Shown here one piece after another: positions 10,101 to 18,645 of a stretch of DNA of 20,362 nt (position 1 is the stretch's first letter; each line of letters begins with the position of its first letter). Where the stretch lies: NCBI GenBank assembly GCA_002049455.2, contig KV919346.1, positions 1-20,362 on the forward strand, in the 5' to 3' direction. Both the position numbers and the translations under genes were made by a program. The stretch comes from Porphyra umbilicalis. Its lineage: Eukaryota; Rhodophyta; Bangiophyceae; Bangiales; Bangiaceae. The notes beneath the pieces are model-generated. The model was not told the origin of the DNA and searched no databases. It saw only the letters and a program-made list of their open reading frames with translations.

Positions 10101-10300
10101 GGTGGCGCCTCGGCCCCAGATGCTCGTGGTGGAGCCTCTGATATGGGCCGAGTGCGCGCCGCCCACGGACACGGGCAGGATGGCGCGCACAGGGGATGAT
10201 CGTCACTGAAGCCCAGCGTGCGTCGGCACATACGGCAGAACTGCCGCAGACCGCGCCGGCGCTCCGTTTTTGAAATCGGACGCGGCGCGGGAAGAACCAT
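7150..10300 (-). pseudogene. MYB/SANT-like partner protein of the Harbinger-type element (broken)
   Basis: The second gene of the element; such proteins bind transposon ends and help the transposase enter the nucleus. The best start is ATG 10300-10298 (MVLPAPRPISKTERRRGL...), followed by a Cys/His cluster (CRMC, then DDHPLCAPSC). Next come 20-residue Pro/Arg repeats (RPPSP-RQG-RPPDWRP type) seen in all three - frames, so frameshifts have occurred. A predicted helical stretch follows (EVRQLQELARRAHNGD, about 9330-9400), then Gly/Arg-rich linker. The MYB/SANT-like domain lies at about 8320-8496 (WTEAERVALCQAWLAVAQDP), followed by a segment ending WVKCWTVMRKLDRF (about 8050-8090), like NAM-associated C-termini. 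TAG at 7786-7788 interrupts IDF*KAKD; the frame then continues with a charged helical segment (QQWRKKEMERRLLLSNARLR) and an Ala-rich tail to 7150. A TAG also lies at 9331-9333. Introns could explain part of this. Confidence 0.7.
9500..10080. repeat. 60-bp minisatellite in the N-terminal half of the MYB-like gene
   Basis: Units of exactly 60 bp stand in register at 9721, 9781, 9841, 9961 and 10021, with degenerate units before and between. Each contains CTTGACGA/GGGC, CGGCGGCCGC and GCCGCCA words. On - they encode a 20-residue Pro/Arg repeat whose frame shifts along the array. Frame maintenance is imperfect, so the array has decayed or slipped. Confidence 0.8.
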
Positions 10301-10502
10301 GCTGCCGCAACGGCCGGTCCTCGCACAGTCCGACGCCTCGTGGGCAGGGAGCGAAAGGCGGCCGCTTCTGCACAGAGCGGCCGCCAAAAAGGTGAGGCAG
10401 CCCGCCTTCCGCCGCACCCTCGTCCAAAAACGGTCGTGACCAGCGGCGGGCACAGAGAAAGACGGCCGCCAAGAGCAGCGCGCACGCGCACACGGTGCCG
10501 CC

Positions 10503-10715
10503 GCGGCCGCCAACGACAACGGCGGCCGCGAAAAAGCGCGCGGACACGCACGTCCTCCCTCCCGTGATGCAACGCGGCCGCCAACGACAACGGCGGCCGC
10601 TACAAAGCACGCGCACTCGACGTCTCCTCTCCCGCGCTGCAACGGCGGCCGCTGGCGACGATGGCGGCCGCACGCACGCACGCGGATGCACAATGCTCCT
10701 CTCTCGGCGCCGAAC
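10503..10715. repeat. 71-bp tandem repeat with hairpins upstream of the MYB-like gene
   Basis: Three units start at 10503, 10574 and 10645. Each opens with two GCGGCCGC octamers facing each other; in units 1 and 2 GCGGCCGCC and GGCGGCCGC form a perfect 9-bp stem with a 9-nt loop (AACGACAAC). The array lies 0.2 kb upstream of the probable MYB-gene start, so it could be promoter or protein-binding DNA. Confidence 0.75.
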
Positions 10716-11865
10716 GGGTCACGGCCCCGGTGCGGTTGCCCCCGGCGCTGCCACCCCGCCCACGTATGGTCCACAAACAGAGTCGGCCCCCAACGCAAGC
10801 GACCGTTCGAGACGATGCGCGGCGCCCCCACCCTGCCACTGCGTAGACGATGACAGAGGGGCCCGCAAGGCTCCACCGCGGCCGTTCTCGACGGTCTCGC
10901 AGGTGGCACAACCCCACCGTACGCCCCAAAAACAGGCGGCCGAACTCGATCGCCCCCTCGCTCGGGGGGAATCGGGCGGCCGCCTTTCTTGCCTGTCACG
11001 CTCAGGGGCCCTGCAGGCCACGCCGAGCGTGGCACGCGTGGCCCGCAGGCCTCGCTCAAACGCCACAGAGCTCCCTGCGCGACATGTGGCGCCCAGTCCG
11101 CCGTTCACGGTGGACGGCCAATCGAGGGTGTGGCCGGGGAGGTGCACAGCGAGAGTGCGTCTGACCAATGAGCATGCGGATCGCTGACACAAAATTCGGA
11201 GGGGGTCGCACGATTCTGCCGCTCCGCAAGGGACGCGATCGTGCGTGGCCCCTGCCGCGTCTCGGCAGCCTTGCAGGCCGGGCCACCCGACCGCCGCAGG
11301 CGGCCGCGTGGGAGCCCGCCCTGCGTCACGGTGACCGGCGGACACCACGCGGCCGCCTCACAGGCGCTTCAGAACAGAATGCTCCAGTGCCGATGGAGGA
11401 GAAAGCGCCACCAGATTGCACGCACGCTGTACGTCTGCCGGCTGAGCGGACCAATGAGAGACCTACAAATCACTGCTGGCAGTCGCGAGATGCGACAGCG
11501 CCGCGAGATGATCATTTGAAGCCTATCGCGCTGCGTGTCTCACTTGACCGGCTTATTTGCTGACGATTGGGGTCCAGATCAGCGTGATCGCGAGGTCGAT
11601 CGATGGCCTGTTTGCTTGAAATGTCGCACTGGACTGTCGGAATGTGGACATCTCACGGGAAAGCCGCTCGCAGGTTCCAGTTCGCAGGTCGACAACCCAG
11701 CAACGTCACCTTCTCCGTTTCCCATACACTGCGATGTGCCGACAGAAGAAAACAAGTACTCTCGATCCGAGCGGAGCGGGTTTGCAGAGCCTGCGCATAT
11801 CGCTGCCGAAACTCTTTTGGCGACTCATAGGCGCACACGTTGCGCTCTTGAACGGTTCGCAGATC
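10716..11865. other. Right subterminal region of element 2
   Basis: No supported gene. The part before 11125 is deleted from elements 1 and 3; the part after it is shared with them. It carries the ATGAGCATGCGG motif near 11168. About 83 bp found in elements 1 and 3 are missing near 11510. Confidence 0.55.
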
Positions 11866-11894
11866 GTTCGCAACCGACGTTGTTGGGTGTGCTC
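11866..11894 (-). repeat. Right terminal inverted repeat of element 2
   Basis: 29 bp, GAGCACACCC... on -, followed by TCA (11895-11897), which repeats the TCA before the left end at 3442-3444. Confidence 0.92.
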
Positions 11895-12283
11895 TCAGTG
11901 TGAACGATTGCAAATTGGTTCTTGGCTCCCTCGGTACATCCAGTGTCAGCTGAGCGGTCACCGGATACCGCAATTTGTTCGTCAAGGAAATGAAGGAGGA
12001 TGGCAACGTGGTGATGAACTCAGCCTTTTCGGTCAGCGGCTGTACAGTGCATTCTCGCTATAACTTCCACGGATACAAGAGACTTATGCGAAACAAAACC
12101 GAAGATGGCGTAGATCATATGCGCGCTGGGTAACAAATTGAGGCGCCATATGCCGATCAAAAGCCATGACTTCTGGAGCGGACCGCCTCTGGCAGTTTCA
12201 AATTTGGTGGTGCGGGGCCTGGTGGTGTGGGACAGTTCGGCTCCATAACAGACAATGTGAGGACGGAGTGAGCCAACAGGTAA
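11895..12283. other. Spacer between elements 2 and 3
   Basis: 389 bp including the two TSDs (TCA at the left, TAA at the right). The composition is near 50% GC. No gene, RNA or repeat was recognised; it is probably a piece of host DNA. Confidence 0.6.
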
Positions 12284-12312
12284 GAGCACACCCAACAACG
12301 TCGGTTGCGAAC
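12284..12312 (+). repeat. Left terminal inverted repeat of element 3
   Basis: 29 bp starting GAGCACACCC, preceded by TSD TAA. It is the exact reverse complement of 17284-17312. Confidence 0.92.
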
Positions 12313-12553
12313 CGCTTTTGCGTATTATTCGTTAAACGTGGCATATTTGCCAGTTATGGGCAGAGGTATGGGAAAACCGGTCATCCCACCAACGTCGCAA
12401 ACCAGATCTGCGAACCGAGCTACTGGTGGGCCAGATATAAGTCCAACCGGATAATATGGCGCTGGTTCGCAGGAGGTTCGCATTTTTCCATCGGCCGACC
12501 ATACCACTGGCGTTTGGGCAGACGTTTGTGCATTTCCGAACGTTTTGCGAACC
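12306..12553. promoter_or_regulatory. Subterminal octamer cluster (TGCGAACC / GGTTCGCA)
   Basis: Five copies in 250 bp: 12306-12313, 12409-12416 and 12546-12553 in one orientation, 12464-12471 and 12475-12482 in the other. One copy overlaps the TIR, and another lies just inside the right TIR (17272-17279). Clustered short subterminal repeats are typical binding sites for transposase or MYB-like partners; binding here is inferred. Confidence 0.45.
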
Positions 12554-13385
12554 GAATCTGTCTACAATTGTGTCAAAACGGGGGTCAAACACCCAAATCG
12601 GGACGATCGCAGACAAACACACGTTGCGTTGACGATCGCACAGGCGTCTCGATATCTGATATTCATGAGCATGCGGTCGCGAGTGGCCGCAGATTCTGTT
12701 CGAGGCGCAGGCGGCGCTCATTGTCGGGCCCTGTGGGGGGGGGGGCCGGCGGGACACGGTTTTTTCCTGGTGGACATCCGCCGCCACGCGCGATTCTGGG
12801 TCGGCCCCCCCACGGCTGAACGGTTTGATTAGGGGGGGGGGCCGCCTAGAGGCACTGTCGCATGGGTTGGCGCGCGGCCCCAATGCGGTCGTCCAGCGAA
12901 ATTCTTTGGCGGGGTGGCCCCCAGTTGACGCGCTGCTGGTGCCACCATCCTGCGCTGGGAGCCAATCGGGGGGGGGTTCCGCGCAGCGCAACATTGTGTG
13001 GCCGGCATGTGCCTGTCCGCGCGCAGCCGCACCCGCGGGAATGGGCCGTGCATAGGGGTTTTCAGGCAGCGCCGCGCAGCCCACATTATTGGTCACGCGG
13101 CCGCCCGGGACCTGCCAATTGCGCTTTCTGTAGGGGGGGGGGCGCGGAGCGACAGATCGACGCGGTGCGCCCGCCACCAGTGGCGCGTCGATCACACCGT
13201 CGTCGTCGGGGGGAGCGCGATTGCGGCACCGCCGTCGTCGGCGTCGTTTATCCCGTTTCCCCGTTCTGCCCGTCTCCTTCGCGGGCGCAGCGGCTGTGAG
13301 CGGCCGTGAGCGGCCGTGTTGACGGCCGCATTTGCGGCCGCTTCTGCAGCCGCTCTAGCTCTCCTGACGTCGGCTGCACTGGTGG
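12554..13385. other. Left subterminal and 5' region of the element 3 transposase relic
   Basis: No supported gene. It has ATGAGCATGCGG near 12667 and G-tracts near 12735-12745, 12832-12841, 12968-12976 and 13133. It lacks the 505-bp segment of element 2. A long - strand ORF across this stretch is rejected, because its protein sequence is not conserved between copies. Confidence 0.55.
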
Positions 13386-14040
13386 ATGGATATGGACGCG
13401 TCCACTGATGATGGGTCTGGGTCGTCGAGCGATGACGGCCGCGGGCAGTCGGAGGGCTCCGCGGACGAGCTGCTTGCGGCCGTCATCGAAGCGTGATATC
13501 ATTTCCTGATGCGCCGTCATCGCAGGAATGCGGCGCAGAGAGCGCGCTGACGGCATTTTGTCGGGTCTGTGGCCGGGCGGCGTGCCAACCGGCCACGTGA
13601 TTTCAACCAGGGTATGCGCGGCATCATGCGGGATTATTTTGGGGTGGATGGGCAGCCGCCTGTGTATGGAGAAGAGACGTTTGAGCGTCACTTCCGTGTG
13701 CCACGGTCTGTTTTTATGCGTATTTATGAGGCCATCCGGGACCGGTCATTTTGGCGGCAGAGCATCAATACGACGAGGCGGCCACGAGCTCATGTTCTGC
13801 AGAAGCTGGTGGCCGCTTTCTGTGTGGCCGCGTAAGGGGGGTCGTTCAATCGCGCGGATGAGTATGTTCGGCTGTCCAAGTCTACAATTGAGGTGGCCAC
13901 GAAGAAGCTGATTGAGTTTATTGTTGAGGAGTGGGAGCCCGTCTACCTGCGGCCTCCTATCGAGGAGGAGATCTCTTCGCGAAGACCTGGCAGCCCATAT
14001 TTCCGCTGATTGCGGGTCCCTTGCGGAGCCGTATGTGTGG
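13386..14040 (+). pseudogene. Harbinger-type transposase relic, internally deleted (element 3)
   Basis: Same structure as in element 1. It has ATG 13386 with the acidic N-terminus, TGA at 13494-13496 and 13548-13550, then RPRDFNQGMRGIM and FGVDGQPPVYGEE, and a TAA at 13833-13835. Sequence beyond this resembles residues 75-115 of the element 4 protein. At about 13969-13977 it jumps to the terminal codons DLAAHISADCGSLAEPYV. Here the final stop is TGG (14038-14040) instead of TAG, so even the old terminator is lost. The catalytic residues are absent. The N-terminal part is closer to element 4 than to element 1. Confidence 0.85.
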
Positions 14041-14629
14041 TCTTCATCAGTTGTTTTTCTCGCCGTCATGGCATGTTTTCCTCACATATTTGCGCGTTGG
14101 CCGCGGCCGCCACGTCGACTTAAGATAGTTAAGACTCATGGGCGGCTGCCACTTCTCTGGAAAGACAGGCGAGGCCACCGCTCTTTGTGGCGTGGGCGGA
14201 TGTCCGCGAGCTTCGTAGAATATCATGCTGCAATGTAACTGATGCATAAGTGAAGGGATCGTGCCGTGCTGGCTTCTCGGACAGAGTCGGTGAGTCGGAC
14301 AGTGTCAGAGTTAGGAAAAAAAAAACCGGCAGAGGGAAAAAAAAACGTGTATTATTGTGGTGCACTAGCCGAACACTCAACGCGCAGAGAGGACTCCGTC
14401 TCGCCAATTAAAAGAGTCACAACTCAAGGCAAGTCACCATCCGCGACATCGCTGCCACTAGTGCCACAGGAAGCGTCCCACTCGTCATTGCCCGAAGCGC
14501 AAGCGGCCGCATTCTGCGGCCGCGGCGTCCTGAAGCGACTTGGACCTGGGACGGAGTCCCCGCCCGCCGTGAAGGGGCATGCTTGGTCTGTAGCGAGTTC
14601 AGACCGCGCGCCTTCCTCCGCTTGACAGA
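14041..14629. other. Convergent 3' region between gene relics (element 3)
   Basis: No gene. It is the near-identical counterpart of 842-1430, with the same A-tracts (about 14315-14324 and 14336-14345) seen as T-tracts on -. The T-tract after the transposase relic is shorter and interrupted. Confidence 0.55.
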
Positions 14630-15096
14630 TTAAACACCAGCCGAAGCCGCAGCGCGGCGGGCAACGGCCGCGCTGGCGACCGCAGCTGGTGATACGCCGG
14701 CACACGGCGACGCATGAGAGCCGCCACTGGGAAAAGGTGCAGACGGAAGCCATGCGGCCGCACTCGCGGCCGCGCCGGACGCCGAGGACTCGACCGTACG
14801 GCCCGTGGTCGACGCCAACGCGGCCGCTGCGCGGCCGTTCACAGCCACGACGCCGGGCGTATCGGGCGCTCCGCCTGACCCAGGAGACGCGGCCGCACCG
14901 GCACATGCAGAAGCCGCACATGCGGGCGATGCGACCGCACCTGGAGACCCACCTGCGGCCGCAGCCGCCGCTGCCTCAGCGGCCGCATTAGCGGCCGCAG
15001 AGGTGCCCAATACAGACAGCGCCGTCGTTGTCAAGAGGGACGCGAGGCGTGACTGCGCTGCTTTGGCCTTGCGCAGTCTTGCACTGGACAGCAGCA
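14630..15096 (-). pseudogene. C-terminal fragment of the MYB/SANT-like transposon protein (element 3)
   Basis: On - it reads LLLSSARLRKAKAAQSRLAS plus an Ala/Gly/Pro-rich tail, nearly the same as the fragment in element 1. The deletion junction near 15096 matches the one in element 1. The MYB/SANT domain is missing. The open frame continues upstream to about 15319 through former non-coding DNA, so the longer ORF is a fusion artefact. Confidence 0.75.
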
Positions 15097-15856
15097 GGGT
15101 GTGTCCGGCGGGATGCATATGAACAGCGCGTCTGACCAATGAGCATGCGGATCGCTGACACGAAAATCGAATGTGGCCGCACGATTCGTCCGCTGCGCGA
15201 CGGGCGCTATCGTACGTGACCCCTGCCGGGTCTCGGCAGACTCGCAAGCCCGGCCACCCGACCGCCGCAGGCGGCCGCGTGGGAGCCCGCCCTGCGTCAC
15301 GGTGACTGGCGGACACCACGCGGCCGCCTCAGACGCAGACACCACGCGGCCGCCTCACAGGCGCTTCAGAACAAGAATGCTCCAGTGTCGATCGAGGCGA
15401 AAGCGCCACCAGATTGCACGCATGCTGTACGTCTGCCGGCTGAACGGACCAATGAGAGACCTACAAATCACTGCTCTCGGTCGCGAGATGCGACAGCGCC
15501 GCGAGATGAGGCGAGATACTGCCAACGTGTCTCCGACATTTGTGCGTTTGACCACGTCGTGTCTACTCGATCGCAAGATTTTGTAGCCATTTGAAGCCTA
15601 TCGCGCTGCGTGTCTCACTTGACCGGCTTATTTGCTGACGATTGGGGTCCAGATCAGCGTGATCGCGAGGTCGATCGATGGCCTGTTTGCTTGAAATGTC
15701 GCACTGGACTGTCGGAATGTGGACATCTCACGGGAAAGCCGCTCGCAGGCTCCAGTTCGCAGGTCGACAACCGAGCAACGTCACCTTCTCCGTTTCCCAT
15801 ACACTGCGATGTGCCGAGAGAAGAAAACAAGTACTCTCGATCCGAGCGGAGCGGGT
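15097..15856. other. Right subterminal region of element 3, left of the insertion
   Basis: No supported gene. It has the ATGAGCATGCGG motif near 15139 and the 26-bp duplication shared with element 1 (near 15312 and 15338). It ends where the nested insertion begins. Confidence 0.55.
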
Positions 15857-17202
15857 TCGACTGCGGGTCGGTATTTCATCGCCGGGATAGTTCTAAATTT
15901 GCCGGCTTGTAAATCTATAACGAGTAGACGCGAAAGAATGTTTTGAGATAGCCATGCAAAGCTCCTGTGAGATGGCCTCAGCATGATTCGGAGGATCATG
16001 TGCACAAAAGTTCCGTGGATCAGCGAAAATCCTACATTTCAGATTGCCTGATTCTCGAGTGACTTCTGTGATTCGGCAGTTCATCACTACAGTTCTGGAC
16101 TCGTTCAACGGATCATCTTCGGGACTGACTCTGGGATCGTTCCAGAAGCAGTGTCATCCTGACCCACAGATCATCTCGGGGACTGTCATTCGAACAAAAT
16201 GTGAGGACTTGTTCAACTGATAGTCTGACTGCCTCTTCCGCAAACAAAATGTCTGCCGATTTCGTCAACAGTGTGAAGACAAACCTGTGGACATTCTCTT
16301 CGTTCAGAGCAATGCCCAACTTGCAATCTGACACATCACTCATGCGCTTGAGAATCTGGTGCGAGTGCTTCTGAACCGTATTGAACTGGGGGATTGCGAG
16401 TTCGGGACGTGCTGTGTTAGGAAGAAAGGGGACGAGATTGCCACTGAGCTGAGAACGAATTTACTGCGCGTGAAGGAGACCCAATCATTGATAAATCGGG
16501 ACTGGGTGCGTCCGGGACTTCACGGTATTCTCGATGTGCGAGCCGACGCATGTTTACCCAGCTCCCATCCCCTCTGCGCCGGGAAAAAGCGTGTCGGTCG
16601 CACGACTACCAAGTAACATTGAGGTTCCCTCTGCACACGCTTTGTGGCCCAGGAGCGACGCCCCATGGGCAGGTCTTGCTCTCTGATCGGTTTCGGCAGA
16701 CCCTCCTCACGACGTCACTCGAAGTAGTCTAGGCTATCATCTACGATCGAGTCCTTGATGCAGGAATCTAGATCAATCTTGCGCACTCGTTCACTCAATC
16801 TATGACGACGATACCCAGGATGATCGTACTCCGACGTCAGGATAGTCCTGAGCACGATCCTCAGGATGATCTTACTCCCACTTCAGGACAGTGCTCAGCA
16901 CGATACGCAGAACGATTAGAACCAGCGAATCGGAATGATCCTTCATGAGCATGGGGCAGCAACTTCGTCGGACAATTGCCAAATCTGCAAGTGCTGGTGT
17001 GAGGATAATTCCCACTGAATATCGGTGCAGATGGTATTCGAGCACTTCTGAACTCCACTGCGGGCTCTGTCTCAGAGATCAACAAAAAGTGGGCATCATT
17101 TGATCGCATGATCGATGTGCGACTGTTCTGCGAACCATCGGTGGGCGTGTTCGAATCTCGCAGTTCTCAGTTTTAAGGAATCGGGGACAAAACGTTGTGT
17201 CG
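15857..17202. mobile_element. Unclassified 1.34-kb insertion nested in element 3
   Basis: Elements 1 and 2 read straight across this point (GAGCGGGTTTGCAGAGCC). Element 3 is interrupted by about 1340 bp (15860-17199), with TCG on both edges (15857-15859 and 17200-17202) as a possible 3-bp TSD. GC is close to 50% and poly-Ala coding DNA is absent. I see no TIR, poly-A tail or known domain. Two short ORFs (16113-16343 on -, 16359-16616 on +) resemble nothing I recognise. It may be a non-autonomous transposon with diverged ends or captured host DNA. Confidence 0.6.
16816..16907. repeat. 46-bp tandem duplication in the nested insertion
   Basis: Two copies start at 16816 and 16862 (CAGGATGATC...), about 80% identical. 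Both contain a self-complementary TCAGGA...TCCTGA-like core and AGCACGAT. Function is unknown. Confidence 0.7.
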
Positions 17203-17283
17203 CAGAGCCTGCGCATATCGCTGCCGAAACGCTTTAGGCCACTCATAGGCGCACACGTTGCGCTCTTAAACGGTTCGCAGATC

Positions 17284-17312
17284 GTTCGCAACCGACGTTG
17301 TTGGGTGTGCTC
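17284..17312 (-). repeat. Right terminal inverted repeat of element 3
   Basis: 29 bp, GAGCACACCC... on -, followed by TAA (17313-17315), which also serves as the left flank of element 4. Confidence 0.93.
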
Positions 17313-17315
17313 TAA

Positions 17316-17344
17316 GAGCACACCCAACAACGTCGGTTGCGAAC
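17316..17344 (+). repeat. Left terminal inverted repeat of element 4
   Basis: 29 bp starting GAGCACACCC, head to head with the right TIR of element 3 across a single TAA. Confidence 0.93.
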
Positions 17345-18417
17345 CGCTTTTGCGTATTATTCGTTAAACGTGGCATATTTGCCAGTTATGGGCAGAAGTA
17401 TGGGAAAACCGGTCATCCCACCAACGTCGCGAACCAGATCTGCGAACCGAGCTACTGGTGGGCCAGATATATGTCCAACCGGATAATATGGCGCTGGTTC
17501 GCAGGAGGTTCGCATTTTTCCATCGGCCGACCATACCACTGGCGTTTGGGCAGACGTTTGTGCATTTCCGAACGTTTTGCGAACCGAATCTGTCTACAAT
17601 TGTGTCTAAACGGGGGTCAAACACCCAAATCGGGACGATCGCAGACAAACAAACGTTGCGTTGACGATCGCACAGGCGTCTCGAGATCTGATATTCATGA
17701 GCATGCGGTCGCGAGTAGCCGCAGATTCCGTTCGAGGCGCAGGCGGCGCTCATTGCCGGGCCCTGTGGGGGGGGGGGGCGGCGGGACACGGTTTTTTCCT
17801 GGTGGACATCCGCCGCCACGCGCGATTCTGGGTCGGCCCCCCCACGGCTGAACGGTTTGATTAGGGGGGGGGGGCCGCCTAGAGGCACTGTCGCATGGGT
17901 TGGCGCGCGGCCCCAATGCGGTCGTCCAGCGGAATTCTTTGGCGGGGTGGCCCCCAGTTGACGCGCTGCTGGTGCCACCATCCTGCGCTGGGAGCCAATC
18001 GGGGGGGGTTCCGCGCAGCGCAACATTGTGTGGCCGGCATGTGCCTGTCCGCGCGCAGCCGCACCCGCGGGAATGGGCCGTGCATAGGGGTTTTCAGGCA
18101 GCGCCGCGCAGCCCACATTATTGGTCACGCGGCCGCCCGGGACCTGCCAATTGCGCTTTCTGTAGGGGGGGGGGCGCGGAGCGACAGATCGACGCGGTGC
18201 GCCCGCCACCAGTGGCGCGTCGATCACACCGTCGTCGTCGGGGGGAGCGCGATTGCGGCACCGCCGTCGTCGGCGTCGTTTATCCCGTTTCCCCGTTCTG
18301 CCCGTCTCCTTCGCGGGCGCAGCGGCTGTGAGCGGCCGTGAGCGGCCGTGTTGACGGCCGCATTTGCGGCCGCTTCTGCAGCCGCTCTAGCTCTCCTGAC
18401 GTCGGCTGCACTGGTGG
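17345..18417. other. Left subterminal and 5' region of the element 4 transposase gene
   Basis: No supported gene. It holds the same TGCGAACC octamer cluster, the ATGAGCATGCGG motif (near 17699) and G-tracts as element 3. G-tract lengths differ by one base at two places. GC-rich decamers (GTGAGCGGCC) and NotI-type octamers precede the ATG at 18418. Promoter function is likely for this region but no element can be pinned down. Confidence 0.55.
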
Positions 18418-18645
18418 ATGGATATGGACGCGTCCACTGATGATGGGTCTGGGTCGTCGAGCGATGACGACCGCGGGCAGTCGGAGGGCTCCGCGGACGA
18501 GCTGCTTGCGGCCGTCATCGAAGCGTGATATCACTTCCTGATGCGCCGTCATCGCAGGAATGCGGCGCAGAGAGCGCGCTGACGGCGTTTTGTCGGGTCT
18601 GTGGCCGGGCGGCGTGCCAACCGGCCACGTGATTTCAACCAGGGT
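18418..18645 (+). pseudogene. Broken 5' part of the transposase gene or short upstream ORF (element 4)
   Basis: From ATG 18418 the frame encodes 36 residues, acidic and Ser-rich, ending ADELLAAVIEA before TGA 18526-18528. It then reads YHFLMRRHRRNAAQRAR to TGA 18580-18582, then RRFVGSVAGRRANRPRDFNQG into the main ORF in the same frame. Arg-rich sequence on both sides of the second TGA looks like continuous coding sequence. Both stops could come from CGA by C-to-T change. All four copies share them. Alternatives are an upstream ORF with real translation starting at 18646, or splicing. Confidence 0.6.

Larger units (their letters stand above)
3445..11894. mobile_element. PIF/Harbinger-type element 2, the most complete two-gene copy
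   Basis: An 8450-bp element bounded by inverted 29-bp TIRs (one mismatch between the ends) and flanked by TCA at 3442-3444 and 11895-11897. It carries a transposase relic on + (5050-6644) and the MYB/SANT-like gene on - (7150-10300), arranged convergently. This is the two-gene plan known for PIF/Pong/Harbinger elements. It differs from the others by a 505-bp segment at 4286-4790 absent from elements 3 and 4, an 0.58-kb deletion in the transposase, and a loss of about 83 bp near 11510. It is not autonomous as it stands, but it is the only copy with a MYB-type gene. Confidence 0.9.
12284..17312. mobile_element. PIF/Harbinger-type element 3 (non-autonomous, with a nested insertion)
   Basis: A 5029-bp element with perfect 29-bp TIRs, flanked by TAA at 12281-12283 and 17313-17315. 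Without the 1.34-kb insertion (15860-17199) it would be about 3.7 kb. It has the same two internal deletions as element 1: the transposase core and tail, and the MYB/SANT domain with about 3.4 kb of neighbouring DNA. Its left end is nearly identical to that of element 4. It could move only if enzymes are supplied by other copies. Confidence 0.9.

Noticed and set aside
12332..13195. Long - strand ORF in the left subterminal region, also open at 17364-18227 and in part at 3493-4248
   Set aside because: Between two G-tracts the copies read different frames, yet all stay open. Protein sequence is therefore not conserved and openness reflects GC content. It also starts with GTG.
16113..16616. Two short ORFs in the nested insertion
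   Set aside because: They are under 90 codons, show no recognised motif and no supporting context.
17125..17175. TTCGAATC words resembling a tRNA T-arm, possible tRNA or SINE
   Set aside because: No paired acceptor, D or anticodon arms could be formed around it.
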